A DNA stretch of 64,000 bases from Roseateles saccharophilus (GCF_004342485.1 NZ_SMBU01000009.1:35761-99760), one strand, 5' to 3'. Positions 1 to 8,867 are shown, counted from the stretch's first letter. The notes: generated from the letters alone by a model not told the origin. A program made the numbers and translations.

Positions 1-285
1 CCGCCGCCAAGAAGGCTGCCCCGGCGAAGAAGGCCGCTCCGGCCAAGAAGGCTGCGCCCGCCAAGAAGGCCGCCGCGACCCCGGTGAAGAAGGCTGCCGT
101 CAAGAAGGCTGCGCCCGCCAAGAAGGCCGCTCCGGCCAAGAAGGCTGCGCCCGCCAAGAAGGCCGCCGCGACCCCGGTGAAGAAGGCTGCCGCCAAGAAG
201 GCTGCCCCGGCGAAGAAGGCCGCTCCGGCCAAGAAGGCTGCGCCCGCCAAGAAGGCCGCCGCGACCCCGGTGAAGAAGGCTGCCG
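1..285 (+). repeat. 93-bp tandem repeat inside the histone-like gene
   Basis: Bases 75-167 and 168-260 are two near-identical 93-bp units, each starting GCGACCCCGGTGAAG. Bases 1-74 match 187-260, and a further unit starts at 261. The period is 31 codons, so copy-number change keeps the reading frame. Near identity at third positions indicates recent duplication rather than protein-level convergence. Confidence 0.9.
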
Positions 286-539
286 CCAAGAAGGCCGCCC
301 CCGCCAAGAAGGCCGCTGCACCGAAGAAGGCTGCTGCACCGAAGAAGGCCGCTGCGCCCAAGAAGGCTGCCGCCAAGCCCGCTGCGAAGCCTGCCGCCAA
401 GAAGGCCGCCGCGCCCAAGAAGGCCGCCGCCAAGCCTGCCCCTGCGGCCAAGCCTGCCGCTGCTGCGCCCGCTCCCGCGGCCAAGACCGCGCTGAGCCCG
501 CAAGCCGCCTGGCCCTTCCCGACCGGCAACAAGCCCTGA
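1..539 (+). CDS. Histone H1-like Lys/Ala/Pro-rich DNA-binding protein (5' end outside window)
   Basis: The reading frame is open from base 3 and stops with TGA at 537-539; the true start lies upstream of the window. The visible 178 residues are almost entirely Ala, Lys and Pro in AAKKAAPAKK-type repeats, with TPVKK punctuating every 31 residues, then a more alanine-rich tail ending in FPTGNKP. This composition matches bacterial histone H1-like and AlgP-type proteins, which bind DNA through lysine-rich disordered tails and influence nucleoid structure and transcription. A GTG at 84 is an internal Val codon, not a start. A strong terminator follows at 586-620. The family call is firm from composition; the physiological target is unknown. 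Confidence 0.85.
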   Translation, partial: AAKKAAPAKKAAPAKKAAPAKKAAATPVKKAAVKKAAPAKKAAPAKKAAPAKKAAATPVKKAAAKKAAPAKKAAPAKKAAPAKKAAATPVKKAAAKKAAPAKKAAAPKKAAAPKKAAAPKKAAAKPAAKPAAKKAAAPKKAAAKPAPAAKPAAAAPAPAAKTALSPQAAWPFPTGNKP

Positions 540-585
540 GCGTTTGTCTGAGCGGGCGGCTCGCGCTGCCCGTTCTGCAGTCGCG

Positions 586-620
586 AAACCCGGCCCGCTC
601 TGCGGTGCCGGGTTTTTTTT
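586..620 (+). terminator. Rho-independent terminator of the histone-like gene
   Basis: AAACCCGGC (586-594) pairs with GCCGGGTTT (607-615) and is followed by eight T residues (613-620). It lies 47 bases after the stop codon on the plus strand. On the minus strand the matching T-run is only three bases, so it is mainly one-directional. Confidence 0.9.
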
Positions 621-637
621 CTTGCCCTGCGTTCGGT

Positions 638-728
638 CGGTCCCGCCTCATGCCAGGCATGCCTGCATGCAGCCTGGCCTTCGGCGGGCGTCGCGAAGTC
701 CTCAAGGACTTCGCCCGGTCCCGCCTCA
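638..728. repeat. 13-bp direct repeats enclosing a palindrome
   Basis: CGGTCCCGCCTCA occurs at 638-650 and again at 716-728; the second copy contains the stop codon of the downstream minus-strand gene. Between them, 693-714 is a perfect inverted repeat (GCGAAGTCCT pairing with AGGACTTCGC). The arrangement looks like a short duplication or insertion at the 3' end of the DUF3426 gene. There is no T-run, so a classical terminator is unlikely. Confidence 0.6.
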
Positions 729-1679
729 GGGATAGAAGATGTTGACGCTGTAGCCGCTGACGCGCTGGTTGCCGGTGGTGCTGAAACTGAAGGACAGTGC
801 CTGCTCGGACTCGGCGCCGACCTGCCTGAGCATCGGGCTCAGCGCCTGCGGCCCGAGCACGCGGCGCGAGAAGGGCGTGCCACTCGCATCCGTCAGGCTC
901 AACTCAATCCAGGGCGGCGCCACCTCCACACCCGTCTTGTTGCGCAGCGACAGGTTGAGCCTGTAGCCGCTGTTGCCGATGGGGTTCAGCGATGTCGAAT
1001 CGATGCTCAGGGCCTCGATGTGTCGCCAGGGCTTGATCTCGCAGCCGAAGCTGCTGCACAGGGCCTGCAGCGGCCCGCGCATCGGCGGGTACAGGGCGGC
1101 GATGGCGTCGCGGAAGTGCAGCGTGATCTGCAAGGCCATCAAGGCCGCCAGCAGCAGCGAGGCAAGGGCGAGGGCGACGCGAACGCCCGGTCGGTTCCAG
1201 CGCGCATTGCTCTCGGCGCGGCGCATGAACTCGGGCACGACGACGCCTTGCGGCGCGGGCTCGGCAGCCACAGCAGGTGGTGATGCCGGGCCGGGCGCCT
1301 CATCTTCGACCCAACGCGGCTCCTGCCGCGTCACGTCCTCTGGCCAGCCGGTGGGCAGCGCGTCGACATGGGGCTCGGGCTCGGGGGGCGGCGTCCAGTC
1401 GGGCTCGAACACCGGTGGCGGCGGGGGCGGGGGCGGTGGCGGTTGAGGGGGCGGTGGAGGGGGCGGTGGAGGGGGCGGCGACTCGATGGCCGCTGCCGGC
1501 TGTGCGATGCTGGCGGGCCAGGGCGGCGGCGCGTCGCGTTCGATGTCGAACAGCAGTTCACGGGCATCGAAGATCTCGGCGCAACGGCCGCAGCGCACCC
1601 AGCCGTCGGAAACGCGCAGCTGGTCTTCGACGATCCTGAAGATCGTGCCGCAGGCGGTGCAGCGCGTCGCGAGGCTCAT
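726..1679 (-). CDS. Zinc-ribbon DUF3426 membrane protein
   Basis: 317 residues. The N-terminus carries an MJ0042-type zinc ribbon with two CxxC pairs (CTAC at residues 7-10 and CGRC near 30). A long proline-rich linker follows, including runs of 11 and 10 consecutive prolines split by one Gln. Then come a single membrane segment (near 165-190) and a C-terminal DUF3426 domain. Its ATG overlaps the prmA stop in an ATGA (1676-1679), so it is translationally coupled as the last gene of the accB-accC-prmA run. DUF3426 proteins are common beside prmA in betaproteobacteria; their function is not established. The proline runs predict a need for EF-P. Confidence 0.88.
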   Translation of the reverse strand: MSLATRCTACGTIFRIVEDQLRVSDGWVRCGRCAEIFDARELLFDIERDAPPPWPASIAQPAAAIESPPPPPPPPPPPQPPPPPPPPPPVFEPDWTPPPEPEPHVDALPTGWPEDVTRQEPRWVEDEAPGPASPPAVAAEPAPQGVVVPEFMRRAESNARWNRPGVRVALALASLLLAALMALQITLHFRDAIAALYPPMRGPLQALCSSFGCEIKPWRHIEALSIDSTSLNPIGNSGYRLNLSLRNKTGVEVAPPWIELSLTDASGTPFSRRVLGPQALSPMLRQVGAESEQALSFSFSTTGNQRVSGYSVNIFYP

Positions 1680-2572
1680 GCCGGGCGCCGGGCGGTCATC
1701 AGGATCCAGCCGTCCTCTTCATCGCTGACCTCCAGCGCCAGCCAGGGCGCGTAGGCGGCCTTCAGGTCGTCCGCCTGGCGCGACAGGATGCCGGCCAGGA
1801 TCAGGTGGCCGCCCGGCGCGACATGGGCGCTCAGCAGCGGCGCCAGCAGTTTCAGCGGCGTGGCCAGGATGTTGGCGATGACCAGCGGGTATTCGCCCTG
1901 CGCGAGCTCGGGCAGGCCGGGATTCAGCGTGACGCCATTGGCTGCCGCGTTGTCGCGCGACGAGGTCACGGCCGCCGGGTCGATGTCGACCGCGTCGATG
2001 TTCTTCGCGCCGTGCAGGGCCGCGCCGATGGCGAGGATGCCGGAGCCGCAGCCGTAGTCCAGCACGCGTGGCCAGGCCTGGTTCTGCCTGGCGATCCAGC
2101 GCAGGCACATGCGCGTGGTCGGGTGCGTGCCGGTGCCGAAGGCCAGGCCCGGGTCCAGGCGCATGATGCGCTGGGCCTGCGGCGGCGCCTCGTGCCAGCT
2201 CGGCACGATCCAGAACTCCGGCGTGATCTCGACCGGCGCGAACTGGCTCTGCGTGAGCCGCACCCAGTCCTGCTCGGGCACGGCCTGGATGGCCTGGACG
2301 TGCACGTCTTCGGCCCAGTCCTGGGCCAGGATCAGCGTCGCGGCCTCGGTGGCCTCGGGCTCGCTGGGGAAGAGGGCCTTGACGATGGAGCGGTCCCAGC
2401 CGGCCTTGGGAGCCGGCATGCCGGGCTCGCCGAAGAGCGCGTGCTCGGCATCGGTGTCGGCATCGGCGTCCTCGACGGACACCGCGAGGGCATCGATCTC
2501 CATCAGCGCGTCGCTGACGATCTCGACATCGGCCTCGCGGCAGACGAGGGCAAGTTCAAACAGATGACTCAT
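1676..2572 (-). CDS. prmA: Ribosomal protein L11 methyltransferase PrmA
   Basis: 298 residues from ATG at 2572 (MSHLFEL), the usual start for the family; the frame is open further upstream but without homology. PrmA trimethylates ribosomal protein L11 using S-adenosylmethionine. The Rossmann motif VLDYGCGSGILAIGA, the acidic motif DIDPAAV and the catalytic-loop-like motif NILATPL are all visible, and length is normal for the family (about 295). It sits 31 bases downstream of accC on the same strand and overlaps the DUF3426 gene by four bases. The accB-accC-prmA order is standard in many proteobacteria. Confidence 0.96.
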   Translation of the reverse strand: MSHLFELALVCREADVEIVSDALMEIDALAVSVEDADADTDAEHALFGEPGMPAPKAGWDRSIVKALFPSEPEATEAATLILAQDWAEDVHVQAIQAVPEQDWVRLTQSQFAPVEITPEFWIVPSWHEAPPQAQRIMRLDPGLAFGTGTHPTTRMCLRWIARQNQAWPRVLDYGCGSGILAIGAALHGAKNIDAVDIDPAAVTSSRDNAAANGVTLNPGLPELAQGEYPLVIANILATPLKLLAPLLSAHVAPGGHLILAGILSRQADDLKAAYAPWLALEVSDEEDGWILMTARRPA

Positions 2573-2603
2573 GCCTCGTATTGTCCCGCGAGACGCAGCA
2601 CGT

Positions 2604-3953
2604 TCAGCGCTTGTGCGCGGCCATCCAGCCTTCGAGGTAGTGGATGGACGTGCCGCCCTCGATGAACTTGGCATCGGCCATCAGCTCGCGGTGCAGCGGG
2701 ATGTTGGTCTGGATGCCTTCGACCACCGTCTCGCTCAGCGCGATGCGCATGCGGGCCAGGGCCTGCTCGCGCGTGTCGCCGTGCACGATGATCTTGCCGA
2801 TCATGCTGTCGTAGTTGGGCGGCACGAAGTAGTTCGTGTAGGCATGCGAGTCGACCCGCACGCCGGGGCCGCCGGGCGGGTGCCACATCGTGATGCGGCC
2901 CGGCGAGGGCACGAACTTGACTGGGTCTTCCGCGTTGATGCGGCATTCGATCGCGTGGCCGCGCATCTCGATCTGACGCTGCGTGAACGGCAGCTTCTCG
3001 CCGGCCGCGATCTTGATCTGCTGCTGCACGATGTCGATGCCGGTCACCAGCTCGGTCACCGGATGCTCGACCTGCACGCGCGTGTTCATCTCGATGAAGT
3101 AGAACTCGCCGTTCTCGTACAGGAACTCGAAGGTGCCGGCGCCGCGGTAGCCCATCTTCTTGCAGGCGGCGGCGCAGCGGTCGCCCACCTTCTCGATGGT
3201 GCGGCGGGGGATGCCGGGGGCCGGCGCCTCCTCGATGATCTTCTGGTGGCGGCGCTGCATGGAGCAGTCGCGCTCGCCCAGCCAGACGGCGTTCTTGTAG
3301 GTGTCGGCGAGGATCTGGATCTCCACATGGCGCGGGTTCTCCAGGAACTTCTCCATGTAGACCTCGGGGTTGCCGAAGGCCGCACCGGCCTCGGCGCGGG
3401 TCGTCTGCACCGCGTGCACCAGGGCCGCCTCGGTATGCACGACGCGCATGCCGCGGCCGCCGCCGCCGCCGGCCGCCTTGATGATGACCGGGTAGCCCAC
3501 CGTGCGGGCGATGCGGATGATCTCCTTCGGGTCTTCGGGCAGGGCGCCCTCGGAGCCCGGCACGCAGGGCACGCCGGCGCGGATCATGGCCTGCTTGGCC
3601 GAGACCTTGTCGCCCATCATGCGGATGGACTCAGGGCTGGGGCCGATGAAGGTGAAGCCGCTGCGCTCGACGCGCTCGGCGAAGTCGGCGTTCTCGCTCA
3701 GGAAGCCGTAGCCAGGGTGGATGGCCTCGGCATCGGTCACTTCGGCCGTTGCGATGATGGCCGGCATGCTGAGATAGCTCTGGGCCGAGGGCGCGGGGCC
3801 GATGCAGACGGCCTCGTCGGCCAGGCGCACGTACTTGGCGTCGCGGTCGGCCTCGGAGTAGACGACGACGGACTTGATGCCGAGTTCACGGCACGCGCGC
3901 TGGATGCGCAGCGCAATCTCGCCTCGGTTGGCGATAAGAACCTTCTTGAACAT
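2604..3953 (-). CDS. accC: Biotin carboxylase subunit of acetyl-CoA carboxylase
   Basis: 449 residues, the family length. AccC carboxylates the biotin on AccB with ATP and bicarbonate, the first half-reaction of malonyl-CoA formation for fatty acid synthesis. The start [16 protein letters not shown] is diagnostic. The glycine-rich ATP-grasp loop ([14 protein letters not shown]), [13 protein letters not shown] and RINAEDP motifs are intact. It lies 9 bases downstream of accB, so the two are surely co-transcribed. Confidence 0.98.
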   Translation of the reverse strand: MFKKVLIANRGEIALRIQRACRELGIKSVVVYSEADRDAKYVRLADEAVCIGPAPSAQSYLSMPAIIATAEVTDAEAIHPGYGFLSENADFAERVERSGFTFIGPSPESIRMMGDKVSAKQAMIRAGVPCVPGSEGALPEDPKEIIRIARTVGYPVIIKAAGGGGGRGMRVVHTEAALVHAVQTTRAEAGAAFGNPEVYMEKFLENPRHVEIQILADTYKNAVWLGERDCSMQRRHQKIIEEAPAPGIPRRTIEKVGDRCAAACKKMGYRGAGTFEFLYENGEFYFIEMNTRVQVEHPVTELVTGIDIVQQQIKIAAGEKLPFTQRQIEMRGHAIECRINAEDPVKFVPSPGRITMWHPPGGPGVRVDSHAYTNYFVPPNYDSMIGKIIVHGDTREQALARMRIALSETVVEGIQTNIPLHRELMADAKFIEGGTSIHYLEGWMAAHKR

Positions 3954-3962
3954 CAGAAGTCC

Positions 3963-4430
3963 TTATTCGATGACGAACAGCGGCTGACCGAATTCAACAG
4001 CCTGGCCGTTCTCGCACAGGATCTTCGTGATCGTGCCGGACTTGTCGGCCTCGATCTCGTTCATGATCTTCATCGCCTCGATGATGCAGATGGCCTCGCC
4101 TTCCTTGACCTGTTGGCCGATGTCGGCGAAGGGCTTGGCGTTGGGGCTGGAGGCGCGGTAGAAGGTGCCGACCATGGGCGACTTGACGACATGGCCGGTT
4201 TCCACCGGGGCGGCGGCAGCGGCCGGTGCGGCGGCAGCGGCGGCCAGCGGGGCGGCAGCGGTCACGACCGGCATCGCGGGCGCAGCGGCATAGACCGGCT
4301 GCATGGCGACGGCGGCGGCCGGGTCGGACTTGACGATGCGGACCTTGCCGTCGGCCTCGGTGATTTCCAGTTCGGAGATGTTCGATTCCGAGACCAGGTC
4401 GATCAGGGTTTTGAGCTTGCGCAGGTCCAT
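3963..4430 (-). CDS. accB: Biotin carboxyl carrier protein
   Basis: 155 residues. The N-terminal helical region ([13 protein letters not shown]) is followed by a flexible Ala/Pro-rich thumb linker (about residues 40-77) and a biotinyl domain. EAMKIM carries the biotin-accepting lysine (K121). The protein shuttles carboxybiotin between AccC and the AccA/AccD transferase, neither of which is in this window. A GGAG ribosome-binding site precedes the ATG. It is the first acc gene after aroQ (56-base gap). Confidence 0.97.
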   Translation of the reverse strand: MDLRKLKTLIDLVSESNISELEITEADGKVRIVKSDPAAAVAMQPVYAAAPAMPVVTAAAPLAAAAAAPAAAAAPVETGHVVKSPMVGTFYRASSPNAKPFADIGQQVKEGEAICIIEAMKIMNEIEADKSGTITKILCENGQAVEFGQPLFVIE

Positions 4431-4486
4431 GGTGGCTCCAGGCTGTTGTTGTTTTGAGGGAAGGAAAAGGAAGACCGGCGACGCGT

Positions 4487-4933
4487 TCAGGCGCCTGCCG
4501 ATCCCAACGATTCGAGGGCGTGGCGCAGTGCGAGGCGGTAGCCGTTGGCGCCCAGGCCGCAGATGACGCCGACCGCCAATTCGCTCATATAGCTGTGATG
4601 GCGGAAGGCCTCGCGGCGGTGGATGTTCGAGAGGTGGACTTCGATGAAGGGCAGGGCCACGGCCGCCAGCGCGTCGCGGATGGCGACGCTGGTGTGGGTG
4701 TAGGCGGCCGGGTTGATGATGATGAAGCGCGTGCCATCGCCACGCGCAGCCTGGATGCGGTCGACCAGGGCACCTTCGTGGTTGCTCTGGAAACTGCTCA
4801 GCGTTGCGCCGGCATCTTGGGCGATCGTGCCGAGTTCGGCGTCGATCTGGGCGAGGGTCTGCGCGCCGTAGACCTCGGGCTCGCGGGTTCCGAGCAGGTT
4901 GAGGTTGGGGCCATGCAGGACGAGAATTTGCAT
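4487..4933 (-). CDS. aroQ: Type II 3-dehydroquinate dehydratase
   Basis: 148 residues using ATG at 4933; an in-frame TTG lies one codon upstream. AroQ converts 3-dehydroquinate to 3-dehydroshikimate in the shikimate pathway. Visible family motifs are [17 protein letters not shown] with catalytic Tyr22, the NHEG loop, [10 protein letters not shown], and [14 protein letters not shown] with catalytic His100. The position just before accBC is conserved in many proteobacteria. The 138-base gap upstream probably holds the promoter for the aroQ-accB-accC-prmA run, but I could not identify convincing -35 and -10 boxes. Confidence 0.97.
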   Translation of the reverse strand: MQILVLHGPNLNLLGTREPEVYGAQTLAQIDAELGTIAQDAGATLSSFQSNHEGALVDRIQAARGDGTRFIIINPAAYTHTSVAIRDALAAVALPFIEVHLSNIHRREAFRHHSYMSELAVGVICGLGANGYRLALRHALESLGSAGA

Positions 4934-5074
4934 CAAACGCGTGGCTGGGGACCGGGCCCGGAGACCTAGAGAGCCGCCACTAAATTGAGGAAGGGCGAAC
5001 TTTACGCGTTTTGGCGCTGATTTCCCGCCGGATAGGGAAATTCTCGGGGGTGGGGCGCTTTGCCGTGCGGGCGC

Positions 5075-5596
5075 CTAGCTTTTGGCCAGTTGGCGCAGCT
5101 CATCGAGGCGGCTGACGCCCAGGCGTCGCCAGCTGATCTCGCCCGTTTCGTCGAAGATGACGGAGAAAGGCAGGCCGCCGGCCGGGTTGCCGAGCTCGCG
5201 CACCAGGCCCAGGCCCTGCGGGCCGGCCAACGCGACGGCGAAGTCCAGCGGGGTTTTCTGCAGGAAGGCCTTGACCGGTTCGGCCTGGTCCACTGCCAGG
5301 CCGAGAACCTGCCAGCCCCGGCCTTTGGCTTCGCCGTAGAACTGATTGATCTCGGGCAGCTCCTTCACGCAGGGTGCGCACCAAGTGGCCCAGAAGTTCA
5401 CGAGCAGGGGCTTGCCGCGCCAGCGGGCGACGTCCAGCTCGCTGCCGTCCAGCGCGGGGAAGCGGTGGGCCCAGAAGGCCTGGGCGACGGCCGAGGCCAC
5501 CGGCGGGTTTGCCCGGCGCCAGGCGAAGGAAGCGCCCAGGGCCGCCGCGCCGACGGCGGCGCCGGCCAGCACGAGGCGGCGTGAGGTGGTGGTCAT
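5075..5596 (-). CDS. TlpA-family thioredoxin-like protein
   Basis: 173 residues from ATG at 5596. An N-terminal segment (MTTTSRRLVLAGAAVGAAAL) looks like a signal or membrane anchor with a weak twin-arginine flavour. A thioredoxin-fold domain follows with the redox motif WCAPC (C73 and C76) and the cis-proline region GGLPFS. Such proteins act in the periplasm as thiol-disulfide reductases, often for cytochrome c or oxidase maturation; the actual partner here is unknown. The start overlaps the stop of the upstream unknown gene by four bases (ATGA), suggesting coupled expression. Confidence 0.9.
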   Translation of the reverse strand: MTTTSRRLVLAGAAVGAAALGASFAWRRANPPVASAVAQAFWAHRFPALDGSELDVARWRGKPLLVNFWATWCAPCVKELPEINQFYGEAKGRGWQVLGLAVDQAEPVKAFLQKTPLDFAVALAGPQGLGLVRELGNPAGGLPFSVIFDETGEISWRRLGVSRLDELRQLAKS

Positions 5597-6177
5597 GCGT
5601 CGGAGTCCAGCAGGGTTTGCAGCGCGGCCAGGTCGCCGCGCTCGGTCTTGCCGCGGGCGTCGGGCTTCAGCGCGCCGCGCAGGTCGTCGAAGTCCAGGAT
5701 GGTCAGGCAGAGTGTGACGCGTTCGCCGAAGGCGGGGCAGGGCGCGTGGAGGATGAGCATGTCCACCGTCCGGCCTTTGCCGGCCGAGGTCTCGGCCACG
5801 TCGAAGCTCAGGCCGCGGTCCAGCAGCGCGATCTCGGCGGCCTTGCTGTCGTCGCAGTAGAGCTGCAGATGCAGGTTGGACAGCCTCGTTGCCGTGCCGC
5901 GCCAGACGGCGCCGCTCAGGTGGGGGCGGAACTCGGCCAGCCGCGCCATCCACTGCGCTGCGAGCTCGCGCAGCGCGCGCAGCTCGGCCGGCTGGGTGTC
6001 GGCGTGGAAGATCGCGATGTGCTCGCGCACGGCGTCTTCGACCTCGTCGTTGCCCGGCAGGGCGGCGCGCTGCAGGCCGAGGTCGCGCGCGGCGCGCTGC
6101 TTGGCCGGCCCCCAGTCCATGCCCTCGTCGACGATGAGGCGGGCGGCGGCGGCGGCGATTTCTTGGGTGCTGCTCAC
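5593..6177 (-). CDS. Conserved hypothetical protein coupled to the TlpA-like gene
   Basis: 194 residues from GTG at 6177 (VSSTQEIAAAAARLIVDEG). The open frame extends upstream only through the dispersed repeat, so longer starts are rejected. The first half is helical and charged, with the phrase EGMDWGPAKQRAARDLG; the second half is predicted beta-rich (GRTVDMLILHAP). No signal peptide, membrane segment or catalytic motif is recognised. It overlaps the TlpA-like gene by an ATGA, so the two are probably co-translated. Similar proteins occur beside tlpA/mpl-type genes in Burkholderiales under uninformative names; I do not assign a function. Confidence 0.75.
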   Translation of the reverse strand: MSSTQEIAAAAARLIVDEGMDWGPAKQRAARDLGLQRAALPGNDEVEDAVREHIAIFHADTQPAELRALRELAAQWMARLAEFRPHLSGAVWRGTATRLSNLHLQLYCDDSKAAEIALLDRGLSFDVAETSAGKGRTVDMLILHAPCPAFGERVTLCLTILDFDDLRGALKPDARGKTERGDLAALQTLLDSDA

Positions 6178-6200
6178 GGCAGGCAAATGAGGAAAATCGT

Positions 6201-6410
6201 GCGCGGCTTTCGGGCCGAGCGCCGGGCCGCCCCAAGCCGGCCCGCTGGGGCGATGTGCGAGTGGGGTATCCCCCGCAAGCATCGCCGTCCCCGCGGGGGC
6301 TGAGGCCGGACACAAGGCGCCCAGTGGGCGATTTGTGCCTGCCGAAGAGCTGCGGCGCAAGCCGCGGCGCGGTCTGCAAGACCGGCCAAGGTAATCCTTG
6401 GACGAGGGGC
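6201..6410 (-). repeat. Dispersed structured repeat, copy A (3' of mtgA)
   Basis: Read on the minus strand it begins 5 bases after the mtgA stop codon and ends about 25 bases before the GTG of the next gene. It matches copy B at 14289-14506 over most of its length. Hairpins: CCAAGG/CCTTGG (6386-6401), GCCGCGGC-TTGC-GCCGCAGC (about 6350-6369), and a double stem at 6249-6286 where GGCGATG pairs with CATCGCC around an inner variable stem. The distal end is the conserved GGGCCGGCTTGGGGCGGCCC block (6221-6244 region, reverse strand). Confidence 0.85.
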
Positions 6411-6415
6411 TTCAG

Positions 6416-7129
6416 TCATGGCAGTTCCGCGCTGTTCATGCGGCCGACGATCAGGCCCGCGCGCCCCATGACATAGGGCGAGCCGGGCTGGCGCTCGAAG
6501 CGCTTGGGCGCCGGCAGCATCACGGCCAGGCGCGCGGCCTCGAAAGGGCCGAGCCGTGCCGCGTCGACGCGGAAGTAGTGCCGCGCGGCGGCCTGGGCGC
6601 CGAACAGGCCTTCGCCCCACTCGACGTTGTTCAGATAGATCTCGAGGATGCGGCGCTTGTCCAGCAGGCCCTCCAGCATCAGCGTGATGACCAGTTCCTG
6701 GCCCTTGCGCAGCAGCGTGCGCTCGCCGGACAGGAAGAGGTTCTTGGCCAGTTGCTGCGTGATCGTCGAGCCGCCGACGACCTTGGCCACGCCCTTGCCG
6801 CGGGCCTCGACGCGGGCCTGCGCCTTCTCGTTCTTCTTCCAGGCGCCCTTGAGGGCATCCCAGTCGACGCCGCCATGTTCGGCGAAGCCGTCGTCCTCGC
6901 TGGCGATGACGGCGCGCTTGAGCGTGGCGGGCAGCTGGGCGTCGTCCACCCACTGCTGGCTCCAGCTGACCTGGTGCTTTTCGCCCAGCAGCCGCACGAT
7001 CTCGCTGCGCTGGAAGCTGGTGGATTGCGGCGCGACGAAGCGCATCAACAGGATGCGGCCCGCAAACCAGAGCTGCAGGCACAACAGGGCCAGCGCCAGC
7101 AGGGCGAGCAGACGGCCGACGTGGCGCAT
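6416..7129 (-). CDS. mtgA: Monofunctional peptidoglycan transglycosylase
   Basis: 237 residues from ATG at 7129, which overlaps the aroE stop by one base (TGATG); a GTG one codon upstream is possible. MtgA polymerises lipid II into glycan strands in the periplasm. One N-terminal membrane helix (about residues 5-25) anchors a GT51 domain with ASEDDGF (catalytic Glu), the GGSTITQQLAKNLFLS motif and LEIYLNNVEWG. Length is typical. The aroE-mtgA pairing is common in betaproteobacteria. A dispersed structured repeat starts 5 bases after its stop codon. Confidence 0.96.
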   Translation of the reverse strand: MRHVGRLLALLALALLCLQLWFAGRILLMRFVAPQSTSFQRSEIVRLLGEKHQVSWSQQWVDDAQLPATLKRAVIASEDDGFAEHGGVDWDALKGAWKKNEKAQARVEARGKGVAKVVGGSTITQQLAKNLFLSGERTLLRKGQELVITLMLEGLLDKRRILEIYLNNVEWGEGLFGAQAAARHYFRVDAARLGPFEAARLAVMLPAPKRFERQPGSPYVMGRAGLIVGRMNSAELP

Positions 7130-7944
7130 CACAGCGACGCCCTCAGGGCTGCGAGCACCGGCGCGGTGTCGGGGCGCACGCCGCGCCAGAAGAAGAAGGC
7201 CTCGGCCGCCTGCTCGACCAGCATGCCGAGGCCGTCGCGCGGCTCCGCACCATGGGCGGCGGCCCAGTCGAGAAAGCCCTGTGCCTTGGGGCCGTACATC
7301 ATGTCCAGCGCCAGCGTGCCGGGCTTGAGCACGCGGGCGTCGACGGGCGAGGCGGCGCCGGCCAGGCTGGTGCTCGTCGCGTTGATGACCACGTCCTGTG
7401 CGGCTGGCGCGTCCGGCAGCGTCGCGGCGCTCAGGGCCACGCCCAGATGGGCATGGCTCGCGACCAGGGCCTCGGCCTTGTCGACGCTGCGGTTCACGAT
7501 GGTGATCTGCGCCGGCTTCGCAGCGATCAGGCTGCCCAGCACGCCCGCGCCCGCGCCACCCGCGCCGACCAGCAGCACCTTCAGCCCCGCGAGCGGCCGG
7601 CCCGCGTTGTGCTGCAGGTCGTTGACCAGGCCGGCACCGTCGGTGTTGTCGGCCGCCCAGCCGTTGGCGTCGAAGCGCAACGTGTTGGCTGCGCCGGCCA
7701 GTTCGGCGCGTTCCGTGCGCACGGCGGCCAGCCCGAAGGCCTCGAATTTGAAGGGCACGGTGATGTTGCAGCCCTTGGCACCGCCGGCCGCAAAGGCGCG
7801 CAGCGAGGGCTCGAAGCCGTCAAGCGGCGCCAGCAGGCGCTGGTAGACGATGTCCTGGCCGGTCTGCTCGGCAAACATCGCGTGGATGGCTGGCGAGCGG
7901 CTGTGCTCGACCGGGTTGCCGACGACGGCGTATCTGTCTTTCAT
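7129..7944 (-). CDS. aroE: Shikimate dehydrogenase
   Basis: 271 residues. AroE reduces 3-dehydroshikimate to shikimate with NADPH. The substrate site motif [11 protein letters not shown], the catalytic-lysine segment [10 protein letters not shown], the NTDGAG loop and the nucleotide-binding [11 protein letters not shown] are all present. It lies downstream of the TonB-family gene across a 70-base gap and overlaps mtgA by one base. Confidence 0.96.
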   Translation of the reverse strand: MKDRYAVVGNPVEHSRSPAIHAMFAEQTGQDIVYQRLLAPLDGFEPSLRAFAAGGAKGCNITVPFKFEAFGLAAVRTERAELAGAANTLRFDANGWAADNTDGAGLVNDLQHNAGRPLAGLKVLLVGAGGAGAGVLGSLIAAKPAQITIVNRSVDKAEALVASHAHLGVALSAATLPDAPAAQDVVINATSTSLAGAASPVDARVLKPGTLALDMMYGPKAQGFLDWAAAHGAEPRDGLGMLVEQAAEAFFFWRGVRPDTAPVLAALRASL

Positions 7945-8015
7945 CTTGCACCCTTCGCGCGTCGCGCTGTCCCGCCATGCGGGAGCTGAGCTCCTTCGGG
8001 CGGCCGCGCGGCGCT
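7945..8015 (-). repeat. Short intergenic repeat between TonB-like gene and aroE
   Basis: The 23-bp block at 7993-8015 (containing CCTTCGGGCGGCCGCGC) matches 19924-19946 with one mismatch, in the opposite orientation relative to the flanking genes. It abuts the TGA of the TonB-like gene and fills the whole gap to the aroE ATG. Small hairpins (GAGCTGAGCTC, CCCGCCATGCGGG) are also present. Confidence 0.6.
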
Positions 8016-8866
8016 CATTCCTGTCCCGTCAAAGTCGTCTCCAGCCCCTCGTCGCGCGTGAACTTGAAGCGCGACGTGATGACCAGCACCTCCGCGCCGC
8101 GCAGCATCTCGTGGCTGAAATTGCCGAAGGGCGAGGCGGCCTGCACGATGGCGATGGCACGGCGGTCCAGCGTCGGGTTGCCGCTGGAGGCCACGATCTC
8201 GGTCTCGATGACCCGGCCCCGCTGGTTGACGCTGATGTTCATGACCAGTTCGCCGTAGAGCTTCCTGCCGCGGTACTCGGGGAAGTTGCGCGTGCCGCGC
8301 TCCTCGATGCGGCGGCGCAGGCCGTCGTAGTACTGCGCGTAGACGACCTCTCTCACGGCAGGGCTGACGTAGCGCTTGCGCGGCCGGGCGCTCTCGTCGT
8401 TGACGCGCTTCTCGATCTCAGCGAGCAGCTCCACGAGCTGGCGGCGCTTCTCAGCCTGGGCGCGCTCGTTCGCGTCGGTCTTCTCACGCTTGGGGTCCGG
8501 CGGCGGCAGCAGGGCCAGTTCGCGGCGCACCACGGTCAGCAGTTGCTGCTGCTGCTCCTGCAGCTGCGCGATCTGGGTGTGCTGAGCCTCGGCCGCGTCG
8601 CCCGTCTCGTTGTGCCGCGCCGGCGGCAGCGGCGAGGTGGCTCGGCCGGTTTCCATGTTGCCGCCGCCGGCCAGATTGGCCTGGGCCAGTGCCGCGGCCT
8701 TGACCGGCGCCTCGTTGGAGCGGGTGTTGACGAGCACGACCTCCAGCGGCGTGTCCTGGAACACGCGGTTGAAGGAGTCGGGCGAGCCCGCGCGCCAGGC
8801 CAGCAGCACGCCGTGCACGCCGAGCGAGCACGCGAGCGCGATCTCCAGCGTGTTCGGCTTGCGCAT
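8015..8866 (-). CDS. TonB-family energy transducer protein
   Basis: 283 residues from ATG at 8866 ([19 protein letters not shown]), one base after the stop of the upstream exonuclease gene. An N-terminal membrane anchor is followed by a charged, Gln-rich coiled-coil-like middle (about residues 85-150) and a C-terminal TonB-like domain with the [17 protein letters not shown] pattern and [16 protein letters not shown]. TonB-type proteins span the periplasm and transmit proton-motive force to outer-membrane receptors. No exbB or exbD is adjacent, so this may be a variant with another envelope role. The fused coiled coil is longer than in classical TonB, which is proline-rich instead. Confidence 0.85.
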   Translation of the reverse strand: MRKPNTLEIALACSLGVHGVLLAWRAGSPDSFNRVFQDTPLEVVLVNTRSNEAPVKAAALAQANLAGGGNMETGRATSPLPPARHNETGDAAEAQHTQIAQLQEQQQQLLTVVRRELALLPPPDPKREKTDANERAQAEKRRQLVELLAEIEKRVNDESARPRKRYVSPAVREVVYAQYYDGLRRRIEERGTRNFPEYRGRKLYGELVMNISVNQRGRVIETEIVASSGNPTLDRRAIAIVQAASPFGNFSHEMLRGAEVLVITSRFKFTRDEGLETTLTGQE

Positions 8867-8867
8867 C

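Noticed and set aside
1-285. CRISPR-like array
   Set aside because: The repeats are contiguous, in frame and encode Lys/Ala protein; there are no spacers.
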